A stretch of DNA of 64,000 bases from Gudongella sp049310905 (lineage in GTDB: Bacteria; Bacillota; Clostridia; Tissierellales; Tissierellaceae): NCBI RefSeq assembly GCF_049310905.1, contig NZ_JBMEMN010000004.1, forward strand, positions 1 through 64,000, in the 5' to 3' direction. The stretch's first letter is position 1; the number at the start of each line of letters is the position of its first letter. Shown here piece after piece: positions 35,545 through 43,973 of the stretch. The notes below the pieces were generated by a model. The model did not search any database, was not told where the DNA came from, and saw nothing but the letters and a program-made list of their open reading frames with translations. A program made the position numbers and the translations under genes.

Positions 35545-36131
35545 GCCCTCGCCTCCTTTCCTTCAAGGTAATCCCTGAGCTTCCTAAGTGCCCTGTGGTA
35601 TTTTGAAAGGGTTGTGGATAAGTTAAGTCCAAGACCCTCAGCTATTTCCTTGTGTTTCATTCCCGATATTGCGTGGAGCATCACTATCTCCCTTTCCTCT
35701 TCAGTCAACCTTGAAAGGACTCCCTCCAAGACAATTCTATCGTCCATATCGGTTATGTATGAAAACCTCGTATCATCCGCAACCTCTTCAGGTTCCATGG
35801 AGATACTTCGCTTTTCCTTTCTTGTATTTGAATAGTGAAGATTTTTTGCTATGGTAAACATCCAGGCAAGGGGTTTGCCCATTGGCTTGTAAAGATGTGC
35901 TGCAGAAAGAATCTTAACATATGTATCCTGCATAAGGTCAAGAGCAACATCGTGATCCCTGGTCAAAGACACTGTATATGCATACATTGTCTTTTCTGTG
36001 ATGGAGTAAAGCTCATCAAGAGCAGTCATATCATCCTTGGCAAGTCTTTTGAAAAGATTTTCGTCTATTTCTATTTTATTGTTTCGATTATTTCCTGAGT
36101 TGTCATCATAGACAAATGTAAATAGCAGCAT
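35541..36131 (-). CDS. ECF RNA polymerase sigma factor (196 aa)
   Basis: Region 2 (LDELYSITEKTMYAYTVSLT... LDLMQDTYVKIL) and region 4 (LTEEEREIVMLHAISGMKHKEIAEGLGLNLSTTLSKYHRAL) are complete. AAAGGAG lies 8 bases before the ATG. It is translationally coupled to the RsgI-like gene downstream. Its own promoter contains GGAACC, 17 bases, GGGTAT; GGAACC is the classical ECF -35, so autoregulation is likely. Target genes are unknown, but the adjacent acidic membrane proteins are obvious candidates. Confidence 0.92.
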   Translation of the reverse strand: MLLFTFVYDDNSGNNRNNKIEIDENLFKRLAKDDMTALDELYSITEKTMYAYTVSLTRDHDVALDLMQDTYVKILSAAHLYKPMGKPLAWMFTIAKNLHYSNTRKEKRSISMEPEEVADDTRFSYITDMDDRIVLEGVLSRLTEEEREIVMLHAISGMKHKEIAEGLGLNLSTTLSKYHRALRKLRDYLEGKEARA

Positions 36132-36216
36132 CTCAATAGCTCCTTTGATAGTATAACCGTTGAATGGTCGATTTTATTGCATCACTACAGTTATTATTTT
36201 CCGTATCCGTAATTAT

Positions 36217-36245
36217 ATACCCAAAATAATCAATGCAAAGGTTCC
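36217..36245 (-). promoter_or_regulatory. Putative autoregulated ECF promoter (GGAACC-N17-GGGTAT)
   Basis: On the minus strand GGAACC (36240-36245) is followed by exactly 17 bases and GGGTAT (36217-36222). It is 86 bases before the sigma start. Confidence 0.5.
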
Positions 36246-36266
36246 GCTTCCTTTAGCGTCAAAAAA

Positions 36267-36294
36267 CAAGGCCCGTCAAATTGACGGGACCTTG
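36267..36294 (-). terminator. Rho-independent terminator after rsgI
   Basis: CAAGGCCCGTCAA pairs with TTGACGGGACCTTG, followed on the minus strand by T6. It insulates the SigI-RsgI unit from the ECF promoter. Confidence 0.85.
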
Positions 36295-36358
36295 CTTTAT
36301 TTTGGGTGTGGGGTGGCACACCTTTTGGGTTTTATCGATAATTAGTTGTTTGTATGGT

Positions 36359-37369
36359 TTAGTTTCTTCCAGGAGCTGAGCCTGAATTTCCTGGGCTTTC
36401 TGGTCTTCTAGATTCGTCAGTGTCGTCTTCATTTTCATCTTCAAAATCATTGTCGTCGTCAGAATCTACTTCTCTTGACTCTCTTAAAGATGTTCCTTCC
36501 TCCAATTTGTTTTCTAGTCCAGGAGGAGTATCTTTCTCTTTCTTTTCCTTATCGTCTTTATCTACCTGTCCCGGTGCATTTACACTAGGATTGTTTTTCT
36601 CGCCATTTCTAGCTGAAAATTCTTCCATGATTTTTTGAGACAACTTCTCTCCATCCTCTAAATTATCTTCTAGCTTATTCAAGTAGTTTTCTACGTATTG
36701 ATCATCTTCTTCTTTATCTTCTATATACATAAGATTCTTGACGATATTTAATTTTCCAGGTGTTATGTCATAGTCATTTAATATAACTAGGTCTTCCTTA
36801 CTAAGTCCATGAACTCTAGGAGTCTTATTCACTTCGTTTACTTCTTCTTTACCTTCCTCTAGCTCTGACCAGTATTCCTTTATTCTTTCCTGTAGTTTTT
36901 CTGCTGTTTGTTCTGATTCTTCCTTGTTGTCCGCATTTGCGGTGATTAAAATTTCTTCAAAATCATCGTAAACAAACTTCTCATCCTCAAGAATAAGAAC
37001 TATTGCTTCTTCAATATTTCTGCCTTTATAAATTTCTGGATCGATGGCTTCAAAATAATCATTTTCATCATATTTTACTTTTATTACATTGCCCATTCTA
37101 TTAACTTCAAAAAGATATTCTTGTTTCTCACCATCCATCACGCTAATCTCATATGCTGGTGTTGCATAAGCCCACGTGCCTGTTCCCACCATTGCAAATA
37201 TCAACAGCGCAGCAACAATCGGTGCCCATCTTTTATGTGAAAAAATACCTTCCTTCATGTAAATCTCATCTCCTATCGAATAGTTCTTATTACGGACTCG
37301 TCTAACGGTACCGTCTTCCTTCATAACAACTGCTCTTTCTTTTATTATTTCAAGTATTACTGCCTTCAT
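36359..37369 (-). CDS. rsgI: RsgI-type anti-sigma-I factor (336 aa)
   Basis: Residues 1-45 are the cytoplasmic RsgI N domain that binds SigI (MKAVILEIIKERAVVMKEDG). A membrane helix spans 47-70. An RsgI middle domain follows (YEISVMDGEKQEYLFEVNRMGNVIKV) to about 230, and the tail is Lys/Glu then Asp/Pro rich (PGQVDK, PPGLENK, SPGNSGSAPGRN). It follows sigI with 2 bases between and a GGAGG site. In Clostridium thermocellum such proteins carry carbohydrate sensors outside; here there is no obvious binding module, only charged, Pro-rich sequence, so the signal is unknown. Confidence 0.9.
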   Translation of the reverse strand: MKAVILEIIKERAVVMKEDGTVRRVRNKNYSIGDEIYMKEGIFSHKRWAPIVAALLIFAMVGTGTWAYATPAYEISVMDGEKQEYLFEVNRMGNVIKVKYDENDYFEAIDPEIYKGRNIEEAIVLILEDEKFVYDDFEEILITANADNKEESEQTAEKLQERIKEYWSELEEGKEEVNEVNKTPRVHGLSKEDLVILNDYDITPGKLNIVKNLMYIEDKEEDDQYVENYLNKLEDNLEDGEKLSQKIMEEFSARNGEKNNPSVNAPGQVDKDDKEKKEKDTPPGLENKLEEGTSLRESREVDSDDDNDFEDENEDDTDESRRPESPGNSGSAPGRN

Positions 37370-37371
37370 AG

Positions 37372-38028
37372 TTATTCCTCCTTGACATACCGCAGGTACT
37401 CTGAAAGATAGGGGTAATCCCCTGCCAGTATTTCCATTGCAGCTATTATATATTTACGATGCCTTTCGATTGTTTTTCGGGGTAGGGTGAGATTTTCTTC
37501 AATATTTTTTATTGGCAGTGTTCCTGTTCGTCTTATTTCAATGATCAAATCCTGGTACTTGATAAGGTACAAAAGTATTTCCTTGCATGCTTTTTTTGTC
37601 TTTTCAGCCTTAGGCGAGTTCTTGGCAATGTCTGAGAAGCTTAGCCCATATTCCCTTAGGGCTTCTCCAAGGGCGTGGATTTCCAGCCTCAAGTCGTCAT
37701 TGTATCCTGTATCCTCAACATCATTGTACATGTCTTCAGTATGTGCATCTGCTGATTGTCTTCCGTTTATTCTGAACCAGTCAATCAGTCTGCTTCTAAT
37801 TATCATTCCCGCAAAGGTCAGGAAGCTTCCCTTGATTGGGTCATATTTTTCTATTGCCTCTGAAAATGCAGTTAGAGCAACAGACCATTCGTCGTCACTC
37901 TTTGAGACAAAGTGTCTTGATGCCCTGGATGCAGATTTTAAAATAAAGGCTTCGTGAAGCTTAATGAAATCCTCCAGATCCCTTTTATTCTCTCTGATTT
38001 CTGAAATCTTTTTTTCCCTATCAAGCAT
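37372..38028 (-). CDS. sigI: SigI-family RNA polymerase sigma factor (218 aa)
   Basis: The sigma-70 region 2 motif is clear (AFSEAIEKYDPIKGSFLTFAGMIIRSRLIDWFR), and the C-terminal part is the SigI type rather than ECF (PKAEKTKKACKEILLYL; LPRKTIERHRKYIIAAMEIL). It forms a two-gene unit with rsgI. SigI factors respond to heat, cell-wall or polysaccharide signals in other Firmicutes. The nearest sigma operon to its right is the ECF pair, an unusual doubling of sigma/RsgI-type modules. Confidence 0.92.
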   Translation of the reverse strand: MLDREKKISEIRENKRDLEDFIKLHEAFILKSASRASRHFVSKSDDEWSVALTAFSEAIEKYDPIKGSFLTFAGMIIRSRLIDWFRINGRQSADAHTEDMYNDVEDTGYNDDLRLEIHALGEALREYGLSFSDIAKNSPKAEKTKKACKEILLYLIKYQDLIIEIRRTGTLPIKNIEENLTLPRKTIERHRKYIIAAMEILAGDYPYLSEYLRYVKEE

Positions 38029-38130
38029 TCCTATCCCTTCCTTATCTACCTTCTGCTATATTGTTACCACTGATTTTGAAATCTAATATTATTTTTAGAT
38101 TACATCTCTACATAGTTGAGAGCATAGAAC

Positions 38131-38172
38131 AACCCAATTGTAACAGATATAAATATTCTGCGCAATTGGGTT
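38131..38172. terminator. Hairpin between the sigI upstream region and the MFS gene
   Basis: AACCCAATTG (38131-38140) pairs with CAATTGGGTT (38163-38172) around a 22-base loop; T-rich DNA follows on the plus strand. Confidence 0.6.
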
Positions 38173-38178
38173 TTGCTT

Positions 38179-39498
38179 TTATCTATTTGAATCCTCCAGA
38201 TACTCGATGTTTCCTTCCACTTTTTGCTCCGGTTCCTTTGGAGCAGGTGATGCAAATGATGCCAGCGCCCCTAGCACTGGAAATGCCATCATAATCAATA
38301 GTATTTCAGTGTATCCTCCGAAAGTATCGTATGCCATACCAAAGGGCAAGGGTCCCAGTGCTGAGCCCACTACCATCGAAGTCATCGTGATGCTACGTAT
38401 GCTCCCAAGATTGACACTTCCAAAATAGTTCGGCCATATCACTCCTGTACTCACTGAGTCAAATGCCATGAATACTCCATGCAGCACTGCGTAGATTACA
38501 AGTAACGATGGACTGTTTCCCAGGAGTAATGCTGCTACAACTACCAAGTAGAGTATGTAGTTAAAACCCTTAACATAATGGACTTTTACATTGTCGACCA
38601 CAAAGCCAGCTACAAATGTCATAGGAAACTGGCTAAGTGCCATAATACTTAGAATTGTTGCTGCAAAGGCAGATGAAAAGCCCTTTTCTCCAATAATTGA
38701 TACTATGTGAAATGTTATCCCTGTATTGATCATCGATGGAATTGCCATGGTAAGGAGCAAGAACCAAAATGCTCTGGTCTTCATTGCTTCATCCAGTCTC
38801 CAGGGGTAACTGCTTACTTCGATTTTCTTTGCCGGTCTAAATCTGTTTTGCTCAATATCCTCATCTGTATCCCCATCTGGCTGAAGCCCTTTTTCTTCAG
38901 GGCGATTTCTAACAAGAGTCCATCCAACTGGTATCATTACCAAAAGCAGAAGTGCCGTCCAGGTTCTCCAGGCTATTGCAGCTCCAAAGTTTACCAGCAT
39001 AAAGTTGTTCAACGGTGGGATTGCAGCTGATCCAATCACTCCTCCCAGAGCCATCAAACTCAGTGCCTTTCCTCTGTTTCTTAGAAACCAAGCAGGCACC
39101 AAGGTGTTTGGCAACAGTGTCATTGATCCCTGCCCTAGGAGTCTAATCATAAAGAAACCGATGATTAGCATCAAAGGAGTTCTTACAAAACTCATCCAGA
39201 GAGCGGCCATTCCAAGTGCAAATGCTATAATAGCCACCATTTTTCTCTGGCCATTTTTATCTATTGCTCTTCCGATTAAGGGAAGAGTAAATCCCGCAAA
39301 AAGGGTTGCCATGGAATAGTAGCTGGAAACTTCAGTTCTTCCCCAGCCAAAGGTCTCAACGTAATAATCTATAAATATGGATACGGAAAATGTCTGTCCT
39401 GGCCCTGAAAAAAACAGTGTCAGGGCTGCCACTGCCACAATAATCCATCCGTAATAGGGCTTTTTGTTCTTGTTTGATTTTATATTTTCTCTATCCAT
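38179..39498 (-). CDS. MFS transporter, oxalate/formate-antiporter-like (439 aa)
   Basis: It is a twelve-helix major facilitator protein. The loop GRAIDKNGQRKM after helix 2 is the MFS motif A region, and PYYGWIIVAVAALTLFFSGPGQTFSVS begins helix 1, as in monocarboxylate/oxalate-type carriers. The ATG at 39498 follows AGTGAGG; a GTG four codons upstream lacks a site. It is monocistronic. It may exchange an organic acid; substrate not determinable. Confidence 0.87.
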   Translation of the reverse strand: MDRENIKSNKNKKPYYGWIIVAVAALTLFFSGPGQTFSVSIFIDYYVETFGWGRTEVSSYYSMATLFAGFTLPLIGRAIDKNGQRKMVAIIAFALGMAALWMSFVRTPLMLIIGFFMIRLLGQGSMTLLPNTLVPAWFLRNRGKALSLMALGGVIGSAAIPPLNNFMLVNFGAAIAWRTWTALLLLVMIPVGWTLVRNRPEEKGLQPDGDTDEDIEQNRFRPAKKIEVSSYPWRLDEAMKTRAFWFLLLTMAIPSMINTGITFHIVSIIGEKGFSSAFAATILSIMALSQFPMTFVAGFVVDNVKVHYVKGFNYILYLVVVAALLLGNSPSLLVIYAVLHGVFMAFDSVSTGVIWPNYFGSVNLGSIRSITMTSMVVGSALGPLPFGMAYDTFGGYTEILLIMMAFPVLGALASFASPAPKEPEQKVEGNIEYLEDSNR

Positions 39499-39584
39499 GG
39501 TCTGCCTCACTTTTAGTGGTTTTATACACCCAATGTTACAAAGTTATAGTATATCAGATATGGACTGTATTTGCACATAAAAGT

Positions 39585-39605
39585 GGCTCCCTTTTTAAGG
39601 GAGCC
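39585..39605 (-). terminator. Terminator after acr3
   Basis: GGCTCCC pairs with GGGAGCC around TTTTTAA, near the acr3 stop. Confidence 0.75.
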
Positions 39606-39611
39606 AAATCA

Positions 39612-40658
39612 TTAAGCTGTAAACCAGCCTCTTGTATTGTTTGCTATCTTTACCAATAAGAGCATTACTGGAACCTCGACCAAGACTCCTACAACCGTTG
39701 CTACGGCTGCTCCTGAAGTTATTCCGAAAACTGAAATTGCTACGGCTACCGCAAGCTCAAAGAAGTTTGATGCTCCAATCATTCCAGCCGGTGCTGCTAC
39801 ATTGTGTGGCAGCTTCCATGCCTTTGCCCACATATATGCGATAAAGAAGATCAGGAATGTCTGAATTATCAAAGGTATTGCTATAAGAAGAATGTTCAGT
39901 GGATTATCAATTATTATCTGTCCCTGGAATGAGAAAATGATAATAAGGGTAAGAAGCAATCCTCCGATTGTTACATTATTGAATTTTGGGATATATACCT
40001 TTTCAAAGTATTCAAGTCCTCTGTTCTTTGTTATTACAGATCTTGAAACAACTCCTGCAACTAGTGGTATTACAACAAACAGCACTACTGAAAGAAAGAG
40101 GGTATTCCAAGGTACAAAAATATCGCTTACTCCAAGTAAAAGTGCCACTATTGGAACAAATGCAACCAGGATAATCAGGTCGTTTGTAGCCACCTGTACA
40201 AGGGTGTATGCCGGATTTCCTTTTGTAAGGTGACTCCAAACAAATACCATTGCCGTACAGGGTGCCGCTCCAAGAAGCACAGCTCCTGCAAGGTATTGCT
40301 TTGCTATCTCCGCATCGATTAGATTACTGTAGAATACATTGAAGAAAAGATAGGCTATTCCAAACATTGTAAATGGTTTTATCAGCCAGTTTGTCACCCA
40401 TGTTACTATTAGACCTTTAGGATTCTCCCCAACCTGCTTGACGCTTTTAAAGTCAACCTTAAGCATCATTGGATAGATCATAAGCCAAATAAGTATTGCA
40501 ACTGGTATTGATACACTATAATATTCAAATCGACTTAAAAATTTCGGGATTCCTGGAAGGTATACGCCTATTGCAACTCCGATAGCCATGCACAGTGCCA
40601 CCCAGACTGTAAGGTACTTCTCAAAAAAACTTATTCCTGCTAGATTCTCTTTTGACAT
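39612..40658 (-). CDS. acr3: Arsenite efflux transporter ACR3 (348 aa)
   Basis: It belongs to the ten-helix ACR3 family of arsenite/antiporter proteins. The conserved cysteine lies in GAAPCTAMVFVWS (Cys134) and the conserved glutamate in GASNFFELAVAVA (Glu301); both are needed in studied ACR3 proteins. It follows an arsR gene with a 25-base gap, forming an arsR-acr3 operon. It exports As(III)/Sb(III). Confidence 0.95.
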   Translation of the reverse strand: MSKENLAGISFFEKYLTVWVALCMAIGVAIGVYLPGIPKFLSRFEYYSVSIPVAILIWLMIYPMMLKVDFKSVKQVGENPKGLIVTWVTNWLIKPFTMFGIAYLFFNVFYSNLIDAEIAKQYLAGAVLLGAAPCTAMVFVWSHLTKGNPAYTLVQVATNDLIILVAFVPIVALLLGVSDIFVPWNTLFLSVVLFVVIPLVAGVVSRSVITKNRGLEYFEKVYIPKFNNVTIGGLLLTLIIIFSFQGQIIIDNPLNILLIAIPLIIQTFLIFFIAYMWAKAWKLPHNVAAPAGMIGASNFFELAVAVAISVFGITSGAAVATVVGVLVEVPVMLLLVKIANNTRGWFTA

Positions 40659-40683
40659 TTTATCGCCTCCATAAGAGTATTAA

Positions 40684-41073
40684 TTATAAATTATTAAACA
40701 AAGATAGGACAAGCTCCTTTTCGTTGTTTATGGTCTGACATGTGTATGGGCTTTCAACATACGCCCTGCACTTTTCAAGGTCAGCTGTAAATATTTCCTC
40801 GGAGCTAAATTTATTGATAAGATATTCCATCAGCATCTTGTTTTCTCCCTTGAACTCGTTGCTTATTCTGTAGTGAATCCACTGTGCATCCTTATATCCT
40901 GTTATAATATTATTAGACTTAAGCTTCCCAAGATGTCTCGACACATTTGATTGTGTAAGATCAAGAATTACTTCGAACTCACAAACACAAAGCTCGTAAT
41001 GAAATAGCAGATTAAGGATTCTAAGCCTGTTTTCATCTGCCAAAGCCTTAAATAGATTATCCAAATTTTTCAC
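40684..41073 (-). CDS. arsR: ArsR-family arsenite-responsive repressor (129 aa)
   Basis: A winged-helix repressor with the arsenite-binding ELCVCE motif (Cys29, Cys31) at the start of the recognition-helix region and LDLTQSNVSRHLGKL as the DNA-binding helix. It precedes acr3. Its promoter is a good sigma-A type and overlaps a palindromic operator, so arsenite release is expected to derepress the operon. Confidence 0.94.
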   Translation of the reverse strand: MKNLDNLFKALADENRLRILNLLFHYELCVCEFEVILDLTQSNVSRHLGKLKSNNIITGYKDAQWIHYRISNEFKGENKMLMEYLINKFSSEEIFTADLEKCRAYVESPYTCQTINNEKELVLSLFNNL

Positions 41074-41078
41074 CTCTT

Positions 41079-41133
41079 ATATGAGTATATTTGATTTCAC
41101 TCATATACTAACAGCAAAATATGACGCTGTCAA
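41079..41133 (-). promoter_or_regulatory. arsR-acr3 promoter and operator
   Basis: On the minus strand TTGACA (41128-41133), 17 bases and TAGTAT (41105-41110). Overlapping and downstream, ATATGAGT (41079-41086) and ACTCATAT (41099-41106) form an inverted repeat, the expected ArsR operator. Confidence 0.75.
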
Positions 41134-41149
41134 CATATAATATGCATAT

Positions 41150-41172
41150 GCCAGGTGATTTTCTCACCTGGC
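41150..41172 (-). terminator. Hairpin after the thioredoxin-like gene
   Basis: GCCAGGTGA pairs with TCACCTGGC. The T tract is weak. Confidence 0.55.
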
Positions 41173-41181
41173 CATTATACC

Positions 41182-41409
41182 TTACAGCATCTTCTTTATT
41201 TCCTCTACAGTTGGAACCTTTCCTTTGACCTTGACCTGTTCGTCAACAACCAATGCAGGAGTTGCCATGACGCCATATGACATGATTCCCTGTACGTCTT
41301 CAACCTTTTCAATTGTTGCATCGATTCCAAGCTCCTTTATAGCAGCTCTGGCATTCTCCTCGGTCTTCTGGCATTTCTTGCAACCTGTTCCCAAAACTTT
41401 AACTATCAT
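41182..41409 (-). CDS. Small thioredoxin-fold redox protein (75 aa)
   Basis: It is a glutaredoxin-sized protein with a CKKC active site (Cys10, Cys13) in GTGCKKCQKTEEN, of the redox-active-disulfide-protein-2/MTH895 kind. The cis-Pro is in MATPALVVDE. It lies in the arsenic region between the double UspA and arsR genes. It may act as a thiol reductant or metal-handling helper beside ArsP/ACR3, an inference from place. Confidence 0.88.
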   Translation of the reverse strand: MIVKVLGTGCKKCQKTEENARAAIKELGIDATIEKVEDVQGIMSYGVMATPALVVDEQVKVKGKVPTVEEIKKML

Positions 41410-41464
41410 CCAATCTTCCTCCTTTTAATTGTATACCTATATTCCTGTATTCCTGCTCAAGCAA

Positions 41465-42307
41465 TTATCTTTTCGCAGGAACCAATAGCACTGAAACCGG
41501 TGACCTGCGAACCAGGTCATGACTTACACTTCCGATGAAAATTTCCTGTAGAAAGCCTCTTCCCTGGGATCCCATTACAACAAGTGTAGCATCTGATTCC
41601 TCGGTGTAGCCAATGATTTCATCAGATGGTTCACCATGTAGTATTTTCACTTCAACCTTTTCTGCTCCCGACTTGATAAGCTCCATTTCAAATCCCTGAA
41701 GCTTCTCCATAATCTCTCTTTTTGACTCATCTGCAATGTTCCTTTCAGCTACGTGTACAAGGCTGACCTTTTTCACTCCTGATTTTACCATTTCCAGGAT
41801 CAGTCTAAAAGCCTCCTTTGAGTTGTTTGAGAAGTCTGTAGGGAATAAAACATGGTCAGCTATCTGGCATCTTTCGGTCAGCAGCTCATCTTCATAGGCT
41901 TTAGATATCCTGACAACAAGAACTGGAATCCTGGAATGATGTATGATTTTATACTCCATTCCTCCAAGGAATTTCTCCCTTATTATTGACTGGATTGTCC
42001 CACCTACTACGACCAAAGAGTAATCATAATCTCTGGCAAGCATATTTACCTCATCGTCGGCCTCTCCAAAATCAACGCTCTTCTCAACCTCATATCCCTG
42101 GCTTTCCAATATGACCTTTTGTTTTTCCGCGTAACTTTCCAAAGTCTTTTGATAAAACGATGATATCTTTGCCCCTCCTTCACTTGGATCCAGGCAGTAC
42201 AATAGCAGACATTTTTCTGTTCCCAGCTTTTTCAACCCCTTCAAGCACTCTGTAATGTCATGCTCTTCAGAAGATGGTTCTGAGGATATTATTATTTTTT
42301 CAAACAT
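41465..42307 (-). CDS. Double-domain universal stress protein (280 aa)
   Basis: Two UspA domains are fused (about 1-135 and 150-280). The second has the complete ATP motif G-S-Q-G-(x9)-G-S near residue 255; the first is degenerate (GGTIQSIIREKFLGGMEYK), so only one site should bind nucleotide. It lies between arsP and the thioredoxin-like gene on the same strand. A GGGTATAAA element lies 78-83 bases upstream. Confidence 0.92.
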   Translation of the reverse strand: MFEKIIISSEPSSEEHDITECLKGLKKLGTEKCLLLYCLDPSEGGAKISSFYQKTLESYAEKQKVILESQGYEVEKSVDFGEADDEVNMLARDYDYSLVVVGGTIQSIIREKFLGGMEYKIIHHSRIPVLVVRISKAYEDELLTERCQIADHVLFPTDFSNNSKEAFRLILEMVKSGVKKVSLVHVAERNIADESKREIMEKLQGFEMELIKSGAEKVEVKILHGEPSDEIIGYTEESDATLVVMGSQGRGFLQEIFIGSVSHDLVRRSPVSVLLVPAKR

Positions 42308-42382
42308 CTTAATCCCTCCCTACTAAAGGATGTTCTACAGCAGTATCTAAATAGTTCACAATTTAATATTGTTTCACTAAAT

Positions 42383-42390
42383 TTATACCC
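42383..42390 (-). promoter_or_regulatory. GGGTATAA element upstream of the double UspA gene
   Basis: It is in gene orientation. No obvious -35 element. Confidence 0.35.
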
Positions 42391-42440
42391 TGTTCAGAAA
42401 GACTTCCTGATTAAATAAACTGTATTCCAAATTTTTCTTT

Positions 42441-43445
42441 TTATATGAAAAAATGTCCAAATGAATTGAATGTATAACCAATTATTAGGATTCCTGCAGT
42501 CACAATTCCAGTAAATATGACAAGCAGCTTTGTCTTTACAACCTTCTTAAGCATAATAAGTGAAGGCAGGGAAAGCGCAGTCACTGCCATCATAAACGAG
42601 AGGGCTGTTCCGATTCCAACTCCCTTTGCTACAAGAGCTTCGGCAATTGGCAAGGTTCCGAATATATCAGCATACATGGGGATTCCCACCAATGTGGCCA
42701 ACAGCACTGAGTACCATTTGTCCTGTCCGAGTATCGCCGATATGACACTTTCAGGAATCCAGTTGTGAATAAGTGCTCCGATTCCTACACCAATCAGTAT
42801 ATATAACCAAACCTTGTTTATGATGTCCATTACCTGATCTTTTGCAAATATTATCCTGTCATGCCTGGTCAGTTCTTCCTGTTCTGTATCCATCATATTG
42901 TTGTTGAATACAAATGGTTCAACATATTTCTCCAGTTTTGCCTTGCTTATGATAGAACCTCCGATTACAGCCAGGATCAATCCGACTATCACATATGCTA
43001 TCGCTATCCTCCAGTTAAATATACTTGCAAGGAGTAATACTGATGCAAGATCCACAAGTGGAGATGATATGAGGAATGAGAATGTTACTCCAATTGGAAG
43101 CCCGGCACTTGTAAATCCTATAAACAAGGGAATTGAAGAGCAGGAACAAAATGGTGTTACTGTACCGAGGAGAGCTCCCAGGATATTTGCTGATATGCCT
43201 TTGTATTTTCCAAGTATTTTTCTTGTTCTTTCAGGGGGAAAGAAGCTTTGGATATACGAGATGGTAAAAATAAGAAATGATAGCAATATGAATATCTTCA
43301 CAACATCATATATAAAGAAGTGAACACTTCCACCAATTCTTTCATTTATATCAAGTCCAAATACGTTTTCTACAAGCAGCTCCACAAGTTCGTATAGCCA
43401 CTCCATTTTTAACAACTGGCTGTTAAGCCAACTAAAAATTGCCAC
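42441..43445 (-). CDS. arsP: ArsP-type permease (DUF318) (334 aa)
   Basis: A multi-helix membrane protein with the family hallmark TPFCSCSSIPLFIG (Cys100, Cys102) and a second conserved repeat at GIPMYADIFGTLPIAEAL. ArsP homologues export trivalent organoarsenicals. It follows an arsR gene by 18 bases and lies by acr3, which supports an arsenic role; related permeases may move other metals. Confidence 0.85.
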   Translation of the reverse strand: MAIFSWLNSQLLKMEWLYELVELLVENVFGLDINERIGGSVHFFIYDVVKIFILLSFLIFTISYIQSFFPPERTRKILGKYKGISANILGALLGTVTPFCSCSSIPLFIGFTSAGLPIGVTFSFLISSPLVDLASVLLLASIFNWRIAIAYVIVGLILAVIGGSIISKAKLEKYVEPFVFNNNMMDTEQEELTRHDRIIFAKDQVMDIINKVWLYILIGVGIGALIHNWIPESVISAILGQDKWYSVLLATLVGIPMYADIFGTLPIAEALVAKGVGIGTALSFMMAVTALSLPSLIMLKKVVKTKLLVIFTGIVTAGILIIGYTFNSFGHFFI

Positions 43446-43463
43446 GTTATCACTCCTAGTCTA

Positions 43464-43817
43464 TTAAAGTATTGACAAAGGGTTACACTTGTTAAGGTAT
43501 TTCTCCTTTTCACCAAGTCTGTCGATATCTTCCTGAATCTGGGGATACTCCTCCAGATTTTCAAGAATTCCCTGTATTATTCGATTAAGTATTTGATTGT
43601 CCTTTTTAAGTGTGTAAAAGACGAACTTTTCCTTCCGCTCATCCTCAACAAGATTGAGATCCCTTAATTTTGAAAGGCTTTTGGATATCTTTGGCTGTGA
43701 CAACTCCAATACCCCTTCAAGCTCACATACACACAATTCTTCCTTATAAAGCAATACTACAGCTCTTAGTCTTGTCTGATCAGATAAAACTTTAAAAATA
43801 TTTGTAAGTTGATCCAT
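43464..43817 (-). CDS. Second ArsR-family repressor (117 aa)
   Basis: It keeps ELCVCELEG (Cys29, Cys31) and the recognition helix LELSQPKISKSL. It is paired with arsP, giving an independent operon from arsR-acr3. The pair suggests separate control of inorganic and organic arsenic. C-terminal extra cysteine (NKC) might add a metal ligand. Confidence 0.92.
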   Translation of the reverse strand: MDQLTNIFKVLSDQTRLRAVVLLYKEELCVCELEGVLELSQPKISKSLSKLRDLNLVEDERKEKFVFYTLKKDNQILNRIIQGILENLEEYPQIQEDIDRLGEKEKYLNKCNPLSIL

Positions 43818-43852
43818 ATTTATCTCCTCTCAAAATGTTTTTAAGACATGTT

Positions 43853-43906
43853 CATATGCACTTATGTGTATATGTATATATTACTCCCTTGTCAATTGCT
43901 TGTCAA
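43853..43906 (-). promoter_or_regulatory. arsR2-arsP promoter and operator
   Basis: On the minus strand TTGACA (43901-43906), 17 bases and TAATAT (43878-43883). Just downstream an imperfect palindrome, CATATGCAC then TGTGTATATG, spans 43853-43874. Confidence 0.7.
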
Positions 43907-43935
43907 TCCTTTTTGGAAAAGTTTTTCAAAGAAAA

Positions 43936-43962
43936 AACGTCAATTATTTTTAAATTGACGTT
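43936..43962 (-). terminator. Rho-independent terminator after the ketopantoate reductase gene
   Basis: AACGTCAATT pairs with AATTGACGTT; minus-strand T6 follows. Confidence 0.85.
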
Positions 43963-43973
43963 AATCTTAGCTT

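Noticed and set aside
39632..40239. Several long open frames opposite acr3
   Set aside because: They mirror the membrane protein in other frames and have no start sites or homology.
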